From positions 5,213,910-5,277,909 of the forward strand of contig NZ_CP031165.1 in assembly GCF_003344865.1 (NCBI RefSeq): a stretch of DNA of 64,000 nt, in the 5' to 3' direction. This stretch comes from Euzebya pacifica (GTDB taxonomy: Bacteria; Actinomycetota; Nitriliruptoria; Euzebyales; Euzebyaceae). Shown here in pieces: positions 49,015 through 58,294 of this stretch (its first letter is position 1; each line of letters starts with the position of its first letter). The notes beneath the pieces were generated by a model. It saw nothing but the letters and a program-made list of their open reading frames with translations, was not told the origin of the DNA and made no database searches. A program made the translations under genes and the position numbers.

Positions 49015-52000
49015 TCACTCCATCAGCGCCCGGATGTCGTCGGCGTCGAGCCGACCGGCGAACGGGCGGCCGTCGTCCATCACCCCGTCGAACAGGGCGG
49101 CCTTGCGCTGGCTGAGGTCCAGCACCTTCTCCTCGATGGTCCCGGCGGCGATCAGGCGGTAGACCATCACCCGTCGTGTCTGGCCGATGCGGTGCGTCCG
49201 GTCGATCGCCTGTGCCTCGGTCGCCGGGTTCCACCACGGGTCCAGCAGGAAGCAGTAGTCGGCTTCGGTCAGGTTCAGGCCGACACCACCCGCCTTGAGG
49301 CTGATGACGAAGACCGGTGCGCTGCCGTCCTTGAACGACCCGACGACGGCCTCGCGGTTGCGCGTCGCGCCATCCAGGTACACGTGGTCGATGCCCTCGC
49401 GGTCCAGCCGGTCGCGGACGAGGGAGAGGAAGCTCGTGAACTGGCTGAACACGAGGGCGCGGTGCCCGCCGGCCACGACCTCGTGGAGGTGGCTCACCAG
49501 CACGTCGATCTTGGCCGAGGCGACCCGTTCGTGGCGATCCTCGACGAGTCCCGCGTGCAGGCTGGCCCGTCGCAGGAGCGTCAGGGAGCGCAGGACGGTG
49601 AACCGGTGCTCGTCGAGGTCCGCCATCAGTCCCAGGACCTTGCGACGCTCGCGCTGCAGCCACCCGTCGTAGACCTTGCGATGGGCCGGCGTCAGCTCCA
49701 CCGACAGGACCTGCTCCTGCTTGGGCGGAAGGTCGGCCGCGACCTCCTCCTTGGTCCGGCGCAGCACCAGCGGCCGGATGCGTCGACGCAGCCGGGCCAA
49801 CCGCTCGCGGTCGTGGTTGCGCTGGATCGGGGTGACGTACATCTCCTTGAACACCGACGGGTTGGGGAACAGGCCGGGCGAGGTGATCGACAGCAGCGAC
49901 CACAGCTCCATCAGGTCGTTCTCCAGCGGCGTGCCGGTGATGGCCAGCGCGAAGGGGACGGGCAGCCGACGAATGCAGCCGTACAGCTTGGACCGAGGGT
50001 TCTTCACCGCCTGGGCCTCGTCCAGCAGCAGTCCGGCCCAGCCGACCTCGGCGTAGGCCTCGGCGTCCAGGCGAAAACGCGTGTAGCTGGTGATGACGAC
50101 GTCGGCCCCGGCGGCGACGGCCGTTGCGGTGGTGCCCAGCTTGGCGAGGGTGGCGTCGACGGTCCGGACGCACAGGTCGGGGGCGAACCGTGCGGCCTCC
50201 TGCTGCCAGCCGTGGACGACCGACGCCGGCGCGAGGACCAGGAACGGCGGGCCGTCGGGGTCGGCCTGCCGGGCGCGCAGCATCATCGCCAGCGCCTGGA
50301 GGGTCTTGCCCAGGCCCATGTCGTCGGCCAGGATCCCGCCGAGCCGGTGGTCCCACAGCAGCGCCAGCCAGGCGAGGCCCTCGTGCTGGTAGGGCCGCAT
50401 CGTGCCGGCGAAGCCCTCCGGCACGTCGACTGCGGCCACCTCGGTCACCTGCTGCAGGGCCTCGACCTGTCGGCGCCACTCCTCGGCCTGGGCGGTGACC
50501 ACGCCGAGCGTCGCCAGCTGCTCCCACAGGTCGACCTGGTAGCGACTGACCCGCAGCTGCCCGGTGTCGCGCTCCTGCAGGGCGCTGGCCTCCTCGATCA
50601 GGTCCCGCAGCCGCTCGAGCTCCGGCGTGCGCAGCGACAGGTGGGCACCGTCGGGCAGGACCAGGCGCGTCCGACCGTCGGCAAGCGCGGTGAACACGGT
50701 GCCGAGCGGGACCGTTCGCCCGTCGACCGACAGCGCCACGTCCAGGTCGAACCAGTCGCGTTCCTCCGGCGCCAGGCGTGTGGCGACGTGCACCTCGACG
50801 TCGTCGTCGACGTCGCGATAGTCCGGGAGGTCCCCCTCGACCTCGACCAGCGCGTCGGGGGTGTCCTGCAGCAGCGGCACGATGCGGGTGGCCAGGTCGA
50901 TGGCGTCCTCCCCCCGCGCGGACCCGTCCCGCAGCGGCTGTCCCACGAGGGTGGTGACGCGGTCCCGCAACACCCGCTCGGCGGCCTGATCGCGCCACGG
51001 CTGCCGGCTGGTCCCGCTGTCCATCGGGCTGTCGCGGGTGGTGTCACCGATGGCGTAGCGCACGAACCACTCGGTCCGCAGCAGGTCCGGGCGCTCGGGG
51101 ACGATCCGCAGCAGCATGGTCGGGGGGCCGATGGCGGGTGGCTCGAACGACCCGTCGCTGGAGGTGACGGGGGCAAGGCGTCGCAGCCGCAGGTACCCGT
51201 CGGCGGCGAACCGGTCCTCGTCCTCGGACGGGACGACGACCTCACCGCCGGTCAGGGCCGCCCGGCACAGGCTGGCGGGCGCCGAACGCACCAGCCCGGC
51301 CAGCACCAGCCCGACCTGCGGGTCGAGCGGATCGTCGGCGGCAGCGTCACGCGGATCGGGGGCGAGGACCACGCCGTGGGCAGGGTCGCCGAGGACGGCG
51401 AGCGGCGTTCGTCGAGCGTCGCCGACCCAGACCGTCGGGGCGACGACGTGGCTTCCGTCGGGCCGACCCGTGACGTCCACGCGCATCTCCGCGACGCCGG
51501 CCGGCAGCAGACCGACCCGCTCCCGGCCCGCCTGCCCCGTCACCAGCGACATGCCGGCGTCCACCGCGGCCGACAGCAACGACCACAGCTGGGCGTGGGG
51601 GAAGTCGGTCAGGTCCAGGTCCCGGGCGGCCGAGCTGTACGCGCCGAACTGCGAGGTCACCGCCGACAGCGCGTGGATGGCCTTGGCGACCCGCACGTGC
51701 TCGGGCTCGAAGGTGTGGCTGCTCCCCCAGCCGCGTCCCGACCACGTCGAGATCGTCCGCCACTCGAGGTTGCCGTTGACCCACCCGCGTGCGCCGGGTT
51801 CGACCAGCCGCGCCCCCACACGGCCGTGGTCACGGAGCTGGACGAGGATGCCCAGCGGGACCACGTCGGTGCCGGTGTCGTCGTTGCCCAGCGTCCAGGC
51901 GTCCAGCGCCCGGTCCCAGGCCGGACGCGGTGCCGCCTCTCCCCCTCCATCGACGTCCCCGGTCGTCGGCTGGGCCCCGATCAGGGCCACGGCCGCCACG

Positions 52001-52263
52001 TGCTTGCAGTCCCGCTGCATGGGGCACGAGCAGTCCCCACCCACGAACATCTGCAGGCCGCCTCGGACAACCCACACTGCCGTGGCGTGGTAGAGCCGCC
52101 CGCCGCTGCCCGACACGGTCCCGAACAGGGTCGTGTCGGCTGGGTTCCATGCGGCGTCCAGCACACGGCCGTCAGCGGCGTAGCGCAGGCCGCGGTCGGT
52201 GAAGACCGGGCCGAGGACGCGGGCCACATCGGCCCTGGACATCGCCGGGGGGCGGGACGACAT
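49015..52263 (-). CDS. SNF2-family DEAD/H helicase with SWIM zinc finger
   Basis: A 1082-residue Swi2/Snf2 ATPase. The N-terminus bears a SWIM finger (GDCSCPMQRDCKHVAAV: C78, C80, C86, H88). The helicase core follows a long middle region: motif I ADDMGLGKTLQAL, motif II LLLDEAQAVKNP, motif III ITGTPLENDLMELW, motif V/VI LLDPWWNPATEAQAIDRTHRIGQTRRV. Bacterial members act on DNA- or RNA-protein complexes, often in transcription recycling or repair. Length and domain order are standard for actinobacterial SWIM-SNF2 proteins. It is 23 bases upstream of the thioredoxin gene. Confidence 0.93.
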   Translation of the reverse strand: MSSRPPAMSRADVARVLGPVFTDRGLRYAADGRVLDAAWNPADTTLFGTVSGSGGRLYHATAVWVVRGGLQMFVGGDCSCPMQRDCKHVAAVALIGAQPTTGDVDGGGEAAPRPAWDRALDAWTLGNDDTGTDVVPLGILVQLRDHGRVGARLVEPGARGWVNGNLEWRTISTWSGRGWGSSHTFEPEHVRVAKAIHALSAVTSQFGAYSSAARDLDLTDFPHAQLWSLLSAAVDAGMSLVTGQAGRERVGLLPAGVAEMRVDVTGRPDGSHVVAPTVWVGDARRTPLAVLGDPAHGVVLAPDPRDAAADDPLDPQVGLVLAGLVRSAPASLCRAALTGGEVVVPSEDEDRFAADGYLRLRRLAPVTSSDGSFEPPAIGPPTMLLRIVPERPDLLRTEWFVRYAIGDTTRDSPMDSGTSRQPWRDQAAERVLRDRVTTLVGQPLRDGSARGEDAIDLATRIVPLLQDTPDALVEVEGDLPDYRDVDDDVEVHVATRLAPEERDWFDLDVALSVDGRTVPLGTVFTALADGRTRLVLPDGAHLSLRTPELERLRDLIEEASALQERDTGQLRVSRYQVDLWEQLATLGVVTAQAEEWRRQVEALQQVTEVAAVDVPEGFAGTMRPYQHEGLAWLALLWDHRLGGILADDMGLGKTLQALAMMLRARQADPDGPPFLVLAPASVVHGWQQEAARFAPDLCVRTVDATLAKLGTTATAVAAGADVVITSYTRFRLDAEAYAEVGWAGLLLDEAQAVKNPRSKLYGCIRRLPVPFALAITGTPLENDLMELWSLLSITSPGLFPNPSVFKEMYVTPIQRNHDRERLARLRRRIRPLVLRRTKEEVAADLPPKQEQVLSVELTPAHRKVYDGWLQRERRKVLGLMADLDEHRFTVLRSLTLLRRASLHAGLVEDRHERVASAKIDVLVSHLHEVVAGGHRALVFSQFTSFLSLVRDRLDREGIDHVYLDGATRNREAVVGSFKDGSAPVFVISLKAGGVGLNLTEADYCFLLDPWWNPATEAQAIDRTHRIGQTRRVMVYRLIAAGTIEEKVLDLSQRKAALFDGVMDDGRPFAGRLDADDIRALME

Positions 52264-52274
52264 CGAGCCCCCGG

Positions 52275-53468
52275 TCAGCCGACGACCTCGCCCGACGCGA
52301 CGACCAAACGGACGTCGTCGTAGCGGGAGGGGTCCTCGAACGGGTCGCCGCCGAGGACGACGAGGTCGGCCAGCAGGCCCTGCCGTATGGCGCCGGTGTC
52401 CAGCGACAGGTACGCGGCCGCATCGCTGGTGGCCGACCGCAGCACCTCCGCGGGGGTCATGCCGGCGGCCAGCATCGCGCGGACCTCGGTGACCTCGATC
52501 CCCGGCGCGGTGCCCCCGTTGCCCAGGTCGCTGCCGTACAGCACCTCGCCACCGGCCTCCCGGAAGGCGGCGAGCGCCTCCAGGGCCGAGGGATCGTCAC
52601 CCCGGATCTCCAGGGTCGGGACCAGCACCATCGCCGCCGCGGCTGCGGCCTGCATCTCCGCCGGGGTGACGTCGTGCAGCGGCAGGTGGCACAGCTCACG
52701 GACGCCGCCCTCGATGGCACGCTCGAGCGCGGCGGCGGATCCGCAGTGGGCCGTCGTGCGCAGGCCGCCCTCCCGGGCGGTGGCCACGATCGCCTGCAGC
52801 GTCTCGAGGTCGAACAGCGGCCGGCCCTCGGAGTCCTCCAGCGCCACCTTGATGATCGTTGCACCGGCGCCGGTCTGCTCCTGGACCGCCCGGATGGCGT
52901 CCTCGACGCTGGCGACCTCCCGTGCGGTGCCGTCGTCGCCCCACGACCGGCTGGGGTACCCACCGATCGGGGTGAGGATGCGTCCGGCGATCAGCACCTT
53001 CAGCGGGGTCGTGCCGATCAGCGACTGTGCGGCCGTCGGCGGGCCACCGAGGTCCCGAACGGTGGTCACCCCGCCGGCCAGCACCTCGGCGGGCGTGGAG
53101 AACTGCATGTGGACGTGGCTGTCGACGAACCCGGGGACGATCCAGCCGCCGTCCATGTCGAGGGTGCGCACGCCGTCCTCGGGGCGTTCGCCGACGCGGT
53201 GGATGCGCCGACCGAGCACGGTGACGGTGATCGGCTCGTCGGGGCTGCCCGGCTGGCGGACGCCGGTGATGGCGAGGGGTTCCATGTCCATGGGATCGCG
53301 ATCCTCCAGCTGCTCGACGTCGACCCCGTCGGGATCATCCTCGCTGCACGCGGGCAGGGCGACCGTCATTCCCGCCGCAGCGAGGACGCCCGCCCGGCGC
53401 AGTACGTTCCGCCGGGACAGTGGCTGGCCCCCGGGGACGGGACCGCTACTCGGCAAGGGTGGCCGCAA
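52275..53468 (-). CDS. Tat-exported lipoprotein amidohydrolase
   Basis: About 397 residues. A twin-arginine signal ([24 protein letters not shown]) ends in a lipobox, so the enzyme should sit outside the membrane. The amidohydrolase barrel has HxH (DSHVHMQF), a possible carboxylated-lysine strand ([10 protein letters not shown]), TAHCGSAA and CHLPLHD histidines, and the LYGSDLG aspartate, giving a complete metal site. Related enzymes cleave dipeptides or cyclic amides such as imidazolonepropionate; the substrate is unknown. Only TTG starts (53468 or 53456) fit the signal peptide, both overlapping the end of hemL. Confidence 0.75.
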   Translation of the reverse strand: MRPPLPSSGPVPGGQPLSRRNVLRRAGVLAAAGMTVALPACSEDDPDGVDVEQLEDRDPMDMEPLAITGVRQPGSPDEPITVTVLGRRIHRVGERPEDGVRTLDMDGGWIVPGFVDSHVHMQFSTPAEVLAGGVTTVRDLGGPPTAAQSLIGTTPLKVLIAGRILTPIGGYPSRSWGDDGTAREVASVEDAIRAVQEQTGAGATIIKVALEDSEGRPLFDLETLQAIVATAREGGLRTTAHCGSAAALERAIEGGVRELCHLPLHDVTPAEMQAAAAAAMVLVPTLEIRGDDPSALEALAAFREAGGEVLYGSDLGNGGTAPGIEVTEVRAMLAAGMTPAEVLRSATSDAAAYLSLDTGAIRQGLLADLVVLGGDPFEDPSRYDDVRLVVASGEVVG

Positions 53469-54747
53469 CGCGTGCCGCCGCCGCGACCGTCGCGTCGATG
53501 TCGTCCTCGGTGTGGGCGGTGGAGACGAACATGGCCTCGTAGCCCGACGGCGGCAGGTAGTGGCCCTCGGCGAGCATGCCGTGGAAGAAGCGGCCGTAGC
53601 GGTCGTGGTCGGCGGCCCTGGCGCCCTCGTAGTCGGTGACTGCGGTGTCGGTGAAGAACAGCCCGAAGAGGTTGCCGACCCGCTGGATGCAGGCGGGGAC
53701 GCCGGCGTCGGAGAACGCCTCGGCCAAGCCGTCGATCAGCCGGTCGGCGAGGGCGTCCAGACGCGCGTAGGCGTCGGCGTCGAGCAGTCGCAGCTGGGTC
53801 AGGCCCGCGGCGACGGCCACCGGGTTCCCGCTGAGGGTGCCGGCTTGGTAGACCGGCCCGACGGGGGCCAGCTGGGACATGATCTCGCGCCGTCCGCCGA
53901 ACGCGGCGAGGGGGAACCCACCCCCCACGACCTTGCCGAAGGCGATCAGGTCGGGTTCGAGGCCCAGCAGCTCGGTGGCGCCGCCGCGGGCCAGGCGGAA
54001 GCCGGTCATGACCTCGTCGACGAGCAGCAGCGCCCCGTGGTCGCGGGTGATGTCGCGGAGGAACCGGTGGTAGCCGTCCGCGGCGGGTACGACGCCCATG
54101 TTGGCGGCGACCGGTTCGCAGATGATCAGGGCGATGTCGTCGCCATGGGCCTCGAAGGCGGCGGTGACGGCGTCGCGGTCGTTCCACGGGACGACGATGG
54201 TGTCGCCGGTGGCTCCCGCGGTCACGCCGGGTGAGTTGGGCAGGCCGAGGGTGGCCACGCCGCTGCCGGCCTCGACCAGGAGGGCGTCGCCGTGGCCGTG
54301 GTAGTGGCCGGCGAACTTGATGATCTTGTCCCGGCCGGTGAACCCGCGGCCGACGCGGATGGCGCTCATCGTCGCCTCGGTGCCCGAGGAGACGCAGCGG
54401 ACCTGGTCGACGCCGGGGATGCGCGCCACGATCTCCTCGGCGAGCTCCACCTCACCGCGGGTCGGCGCCCCGTAGGAGGACCCCGTCCGGGTGGCGTCGA
54501 TGGCGGCGGCGACCACGTCGGGGTGGCTGTGGCCGAGGATCAGCGGCCCCCACGACATGACGTAGTCGATGTAGGTCCGGCCGTCCTCGTCGGTGACCCG
54601 CGGGCCCTCCCCCTTCGCCATGAACCGCGGCGTCCCCCCGACACCACGGAAGGCGCGGACGGGCGAGTTGACGCCGCCGGGGATGACGGCCTCGGCACGG
54701 GCGAACAGCGACTCGGACACGGGCACGGAAGCAGGTGTGGTGGTCAC
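53446..54747 (-). CDS. hemL: Glutamate-1-semialdehyde 2,1-aminomutase
   Basis: A 433-residue PLP enzyme that converts glutamate-1-semialdehyde to 5-aminolevulinate. It shows the family start [57 protein letters not shown] and the PLP lysine in [13 protein letters not shown] (K272). The GTG at 54747 is 7 bases from a TACCCT hexamer (54755-54760), so it is likely leaderless. It lies about 5 kb from hemA, hemC and the cobA/hemD gene and is transcribed in the same direction. HemB is not in the window. Confidence 0.95.
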   Translation of the reverse strand: MTTTPASVPVSESLFARAEAVIPGGVNSPVRAFRGVGGTPRFMAKGEGPRVTDEDGRTYIDYVMSWGPLILGHSHPDVVAAAIDATRTGSSYGAPTRGEVELAEEIVARIPGVDQVRCVSSGTEATMSAIRVGRGFTGRDKIIKFAGHYHGHGDALLVEAGSGVATLGLPNSPGVTAGATGDTIVVPWNDRDAVTAAFEAHGDDIALIICEPVAANMGVVPAADGYHRFLRDITRDHGALLLVDEVMTGFRLARGGATELLGLEPDLIAFGKVVGGGFPLAAFGGRREIMSQLAPVGPVYQAGTLSGNPVAVAAGLTQLRLLDADAYARLDALADRLIDGLAEAFSDAGVPACIQRVGNLFGLFFTDTAVTDYEGARAADHDRYGRFFHGMLAEGHYLPPSGYEAMFVSTAHTEDDIDATVAAAARVAATLAE

Positions 54748-54794
54748 GGGCCGCAGGGTAGCGTCGAGCCCGTCGACCGACGACGCCAGCAGGC

Positions 54795-55760
54795 TCAGCG
54801 GTTGCCGTCCAGCCAGCGAACGATCGTGCTGCGCCAGCCCGGCCGTTCCTCCACGACGTCCGGGCCGTCCCAGGTGGTGGTCATGTTGATGCCGTCGAGC
54901 GCGTCGGCGACGCCGCGGCGGACCTTGCTGCTCCACGAGCGACAGACGGTGACGGCAGTCGCCGCCCCGCCGACCGTCCAGGCGCCGAACGTCAGGCCGA
55001 ACTGTCCGAGGTCGCTGAAGCCGCCGGCTGCGTCGGGGATGATGGTCGCCGCCGCAAATCCGAACGCCGCCCCGGCCAACGTCGAGCCGGCAGCGATCCC
55101 CACGCCGGTCTTCTGGATCTTCCGGGTGTCGGCCTCGAGGGTGACGACCGTCTCGTCCTCGATCGCCTCGACGGTGACGTCGACCTCGTCGAGCCCGCGG
55201 AGGACACCGCTCGCCCGGGGGCTGCCCAGGCCGCGCTTGATCTCGGTGACGAACCGGGCGTCCTTGCCCCAGCGCTGCCGGTCGGCGCTGGCACCGCGCA
55301 TCCGCATGCCCTCGTCGGTGGTCATCCAGCGGTCGACCGCCTGCCGGGCGGCCTCGATGTCGACCGGGACCGACGTCGCCCCGACGATGCGGGCCGGGCC
55401 GAGCAGGCGTTCGGCCATGCTGGGCTCGTGCTCGACGGCTCCGGCGAGCCGGACGTCGAGGGCTGCTCGGCGCACGAGGTCCGGGGCGACGCCGAGCTGG
55501 CCAGCCACGTCGGCGACCTCTGCCAGCGTCAGGCCGTCGGGCCGCCCCCGATGGGCGTCCTGCAGCTCCAGCGCCCGGGCGATGACCCGTTCGGCGTGGG
55601 CACGGTCGAGCCGGACGGGGTCGCCCGACGACGCGGGCCGAGAGGCCGGCACGACCGGCAGCTCGCTGCCGACGTCCGGGGCTGTCGTGCGCGTCGCGTC
55701 GGCGACGGGAGGGGGCGGGGCGTGCTGGACGGCCTCGCCCGACTCGGGCCGTTCGTCCAT
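54795..55760 (-). CDS. Hypothetical protein with hydrophobic core, 321 aa
   Basis: A Pro/Ala-rich start is followed by a helical region ([18 protein letters not shown]...[27 protein letters not shown]) that looks like a small N-terminal domain found in bacterial envelope proteins. A globular part and two glycine-rich hydrophobic segments ([41 protein letters not shown]) follow. Residues past these end in a tryptophan-rich tail. Probably membrane-associated. Function not recognised. It sits between hemL and an aldo/keto reductase gene on the same strand. Confidence 0.65.
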   Translation of the reverse strand: MDERPESGEAVQHAPPPPVADATRTTAPDVGSELPVVPASRPASSGDPVRLDRAHAERVIARALELQDAHRGRPDGLTLAEVADVAGQLGVAPDLVRRAALDVRLAGAVEHEPSMAERLLGPARIVGATSVPVDIEAARQAVDRWMTTDEGMRMRGASADRQRWGKDARFVTEIKRGLGSPRASGVLRGLDEVDVTVEAIEDETVVTLEADTRKIQKTGVGIAAGSTLAGAAFGFAAATIIPDAAGGFSDLGQFGLTFGAWTVGGAATAVTVCRSWSSKVRRGVADALDGINMTTTWDGPDVVEERPGWRSTIVRWLDGNR

Positions 55761-55785
55761 CTCGTCGTGCCCCTCCTCCTGTCGA

Positions 55786-56814
55786 TCAGCTGCCGACGCC
55801 GCCGTTGACCTTGTCGGTGTCGGGCAGGCCCTCGGGGACCACGCCGAAGTTGTCGTCGTACAGCGCCTGGACGCGGTCGAGCTCCTCCGGCGTCAGGTCC
55901 CGCTTGTCGGGGGCAGCCGCGAACTCCGCGATCTGGTCGCTGCCGTAGATGTTGGGGAGCGTGGTCACGCAGCGGTCGTGGGACAGCACCCACTTCAGCG
56001 CCGCCTGGCCCAGCGTCATGCCCGTGCCCGCCCCGTCCTCGGTCAGGAAGTCGAGCGTGGCGACCTTCTGGACACCCTCGATCAGCCACGAACGGGGACG
56101 GTGGCGCCGGTGGTCGTTCTTGGGGAACACGTGGTCGGCGGTGAGGTTGCCCTCGAGCATCCCCGAGGAGTGGGGGACCCGCACGATCATCGTCCGGCCG
56201 GTCTCCTCCGCGACCTCCAGCAGCTCCTTTCCCGGCGACTGCTCCAGCATGTTGAAGATCATCTGCATGCCGTGGACGTCACGGGTGCGCATGGCATGCA
56301 CGCCCTCCTCCAGCCACCCGATCTTCGGGCCCAGCGCCACGCCGTAGGCCCGGATCTTGCCGGCCTCCTTGGCGTCCTCGAGGAACGCCCACAGGTCGTC
56401 GGCGTCGATGTGGGCCATCCGCGGGTTGTGCAGCTGGTAGAAGTCGATCGTCTCGACCCCCAGCCGCTTCAGCGAGTCGTCCAGCCGCTGGGAGATGTAG
56501 GCCACGTCGGTGCGGTGGGCCCGCTCCTGCTGCCCGACCCGCTCGTGGTCGGAGGTGATGTCGTAGCCGAACTTGGTCGCGATGACGACCTCGTCACGGA
56601 TCGGCGCGATCGCCTCGCCCAGCACCTCCTCGGCGTAGCCCTCGGCGTAGGCGTCGGAGGTGTCGAAGAACGTGATGCCGTGGTCGAAGGCCTCGCGGTG
56701 CAGGCGAAGCGACTCCTCACGGGTGTAGTCCCCCCACCATCCGGTGGTGACGGTCCAGTTCCCGAAGCCGACCTCGGAGACATCGATTCCCGGTGCAAGC
56801 TGGCGATAGCGCAT
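55786..56814 (-). CDS. Aldo/keto reductase
   Basis: A 342-residue NADPH-dependent oxidoreductase with a TIM barrel. The catalytic tetrad is visible: Asp in FFDTSDAYAEGYAEE with its Tyr, Lys in IATKFGYD and His in YQLHNPRM. The phosphate-binding region near the C-terminus (TTLPNIYGSDQI) is less typical. The substrate is not predictable. It starts with ATG 56814, 7 bases after a TACGCT hexamer (56822-56827), matching the leaderless pattern. It lies 25 bases upstream of the hypothetical gene at 54795. Confidence 0.88.
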   Translation of the reverse strand: MRYRQLAPGIDVSEVGFGNWTVTTGWWGDYTREESLRLHREAFDHGITFFDTSDAYAEGYAEEVLGEAIAPIRDEVVIATKFGYDITSDHERVGQQERAHRTDVAYISQRLDDSLKRLGVETIDFYQLHNPRMAHIDADDLWAFLEDAKEAGKIRAYGVALGPKIGWLEEGVHAMRTRDVHGMQMIFNMLEQSPGKELLEVAEETGRTMIVRVPHSSGMLEGNLTADHVFPKNDHRRHRPRSWLIEGVQKVATLDFLTEDGAGTGMTLGQAALKWVLSHDRCVTTLPNIYGSDQIAEFAAAPDKRDLTPEELDRVQALYDDNFGVVPEGLPDTDKVNGGVGS

Positions 56815-56862
56815 GGGTCCGAGCGTACCGCCCGGCCGCCGGACGTCCTCGGCCGATCGGCC

Positions 56863-57216
56863 TCACTGGATCGGGTCGACCACCACGCGCGCGACGGCGC
56901 CCTCCACGACGGTGAAGACGCAGCGGATCTCCACGTCGTGGCCGATGGCCTGCTCGCCGTCGGAGATGGTGAACCGGCGGGTCGCCCGGCAGTGCAGGAC
57001 GTTGCCGTCCCGCTCGGTGTGTCGGAGGATCATGCGGGGCCGTGGCTCCTCCAGCGTGCCGTCGAACAGGGCGGCGAGCTCGTGGCGGCCGCTGGCGATC
57101 CCACCATCGGAGGAGAACACCGCGTCATCGGTGAAGGCGTCCAGGATCTCGGGCAGGCCACCGTGGTTCAGGGCATGGACCAACGTCTCGACGGCCTCGT
57201 GGGTGGGATCAGACAT
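56863..57216 (-). CDS. SnoaL/NTF2-like protein
   Basis: A 117-residue small alpha/beta cone-fold protein of the SnoaL-like type (THEAVETLVHALNHGGLPEILDAFTDDAVFSSDG...GRHELAALFDGTL...). Proteins of this fold include polyketide cyclases, isomerases and limonene epoxide hydrolases, and many have unknown roles. No catalytic pair is certain here. ATG 57216 is used rather than an upstream in-frame start at 57246, since homologues begin near the MSDPTHEAV helix. It is divergent from the small membrane gene at 57267. Confidence 0.75.
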   Translation of the reverse strand: MSDPTHEAVETLVHALNHGGLPEILDAFTDDAVFSSDGGIASGRHELAALFDGTLEEPRPRMILRHTERDGNVLHCRATRRFTISDGEQAIGHDVEIRCVFTVVEGAVARVVVDPIQ

Positions 57217-57266
57217 CCTGCGTCGAAGCGTACCCGGAGGGTCCACCTGCCCTTATCCTGCCGGCC

Positions 57267-57449
57267 ATGGAGGAATTGCTGAGCGGGATCGAGCTGGATC
57301 CGGTGGCCTCGCCCATCGCGTTGCTCGTCCTGGTGTTCGCCATCCGCTTCGTCGTCGGGGCGGTGAAGACGGTCATCAAGGTCATCCTGCTGGTCGTGAT
57401 CCTTGCCGCGCTGTACGTCTTCTTCTACGGGGGCACGTTCGGGACGTGA
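57267..57449 (+). CDS. Small membrane protein, 60 aa
   Basis: One long or two short hydrophobic helices (IALLVLVFAIRFVVGAV and VILLVVILAALYVFFYGG) in a 60-residue protein. A TATCCT hexamer (57254-57259) ends 7 bases before the ATG, so it is likely a leaderless mRNA. Function unknown. Confidence 0.6.
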   Translation: MEELLSGIELDPVASPIALLVLVFAIRFVVGAVKTVIKVILLVVILAALYVFFYGGTFGT

Positions 57450-57504
57450 CGGGCACCTCCTGATCGACCCGCGCTGACGACCCCGCCGCGGGTACCGTCG
57501 TGGC

Positions 57505-58272
57505 GTGGATCTGGAGGACCTGCTGGAGGACCTGCTCGACGAGGCAGGACGGGCCGCACGTCGTGGGGCCAAGCGGGTGGTGCGCTCGACCGCGCCGGCC
57601 CGCAGGGGAATCCGGCGAGGGGTTCGTGCGGTGGCGGTCGTGCTGGCCGTGATGCTGCTCGGGTTCGGCGGGCTGCTGCTGGCGATCGGGGATCCCGGTG
57701 CGCTGCGGACGATCCTCGGTGCGCTGCTGGTGGCCGGCGGGGTGGGTGCAGGTGGCGTGGGTGCCGTCGCGCAGCTGCTGGAACGTCGGGACCCCGAGGT
57801 GGCTCGCGAGAAGGCCGCGGCCGAGGGGGTGCTGACCCCCGACATGCTGGACGACGACCTGTCGGAGCTGCCCAAGGACGTCCGGGCGGAGTTCCGGCGA
57901 CTGCTGGCCGCCCGTGGGCTGGTGCAGGACCTCGCCCACGACGGCTGGGTGGCCAGCCGGGCCGTGATGGAGGCCGACGGCGAGATCGCCCGGCTGCACC
58001 GGCTGCTCGCCGCCGAACGCCGTGCGACGCGGATCGGCGGATCGCCCTCTCCCCTCCTGCGCCAGCAGACCGCCGACCTGGCCGACCTGCTGGTCGCGCT
58101 GGCCGACGAGGCCGTCAAGGAGCAGGCCGAGGCGCTGGCGGAGACCACCACGACCGGGGTGACGTTGACCGACGCCCGCGATCACCTCGTGGCGCTGCGC
58201 GAGGCCCGGGCCGAGGTGCGCGCCACGGAGGACCGGGCGATGGGCAACCCGCCCACGCCCGGCACCGCCTAG
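57505..58272 (+). CDS. Hypothetical membrane protein, 255 aa
   Basis: Starts with an acidic leader (DLEDLLEDLLDEAGRAARRGAKRVV) and a basic patch, then two hydrophobic helices (AVAVVLAVMLLGFGGLLLAIG and ILGALLVAGGVGAGGVGAVAQLL). A long helical, mostly charged cytosolic part follows (about 105-240) and may form a coiled coil. TACCGT (57493-57498) lies 6 bases before GTG 57505. No family recognised; possibly a stress- or envelope-related helical protein. Confidence 0.6.
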   Translation: MDLEDLLEDLLDEAGRAARRGAKRVVRSTAPARRGIRRGVRAVAVVLAVMLLGFGGLLLAIGDPGALRTILGALLVAGGVGAGGVGAVAQLLERRDPEVAREKAAAEGVLTPDMLDDDLSELPKDVRAEFRRLLAARGLVQDLAHDGWVASRAVMEADGEIARLHRLLAAERRATRIGGSPSPLLRQQTADLADLLVALADEAVKEQAEALAETTTTGVTLTDARDHLVALREARAEVRATEDRAMGNPPTPGTA

Positions 58273-58294
58273 CCCAGGCGGGTCAGCGCGGGGG

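Noticed and set aside
49192-52323. Long plus-strand open frame of about 1040 codons opposite the SNF2 helicase
   Set aside because: It is the complement of a clear helicase gene. Its translation is low-complexity G/R/H/V-rich text without domains, as expected from high-GC codon bias.
54292-57282. Plus-strand open frame of nearly 1000 codons
   Set aside because: It covers the opposite strand of three real minus-strand genes (hemL end, hypothetical and aldo/keto reductase) and has no recognisable motif.
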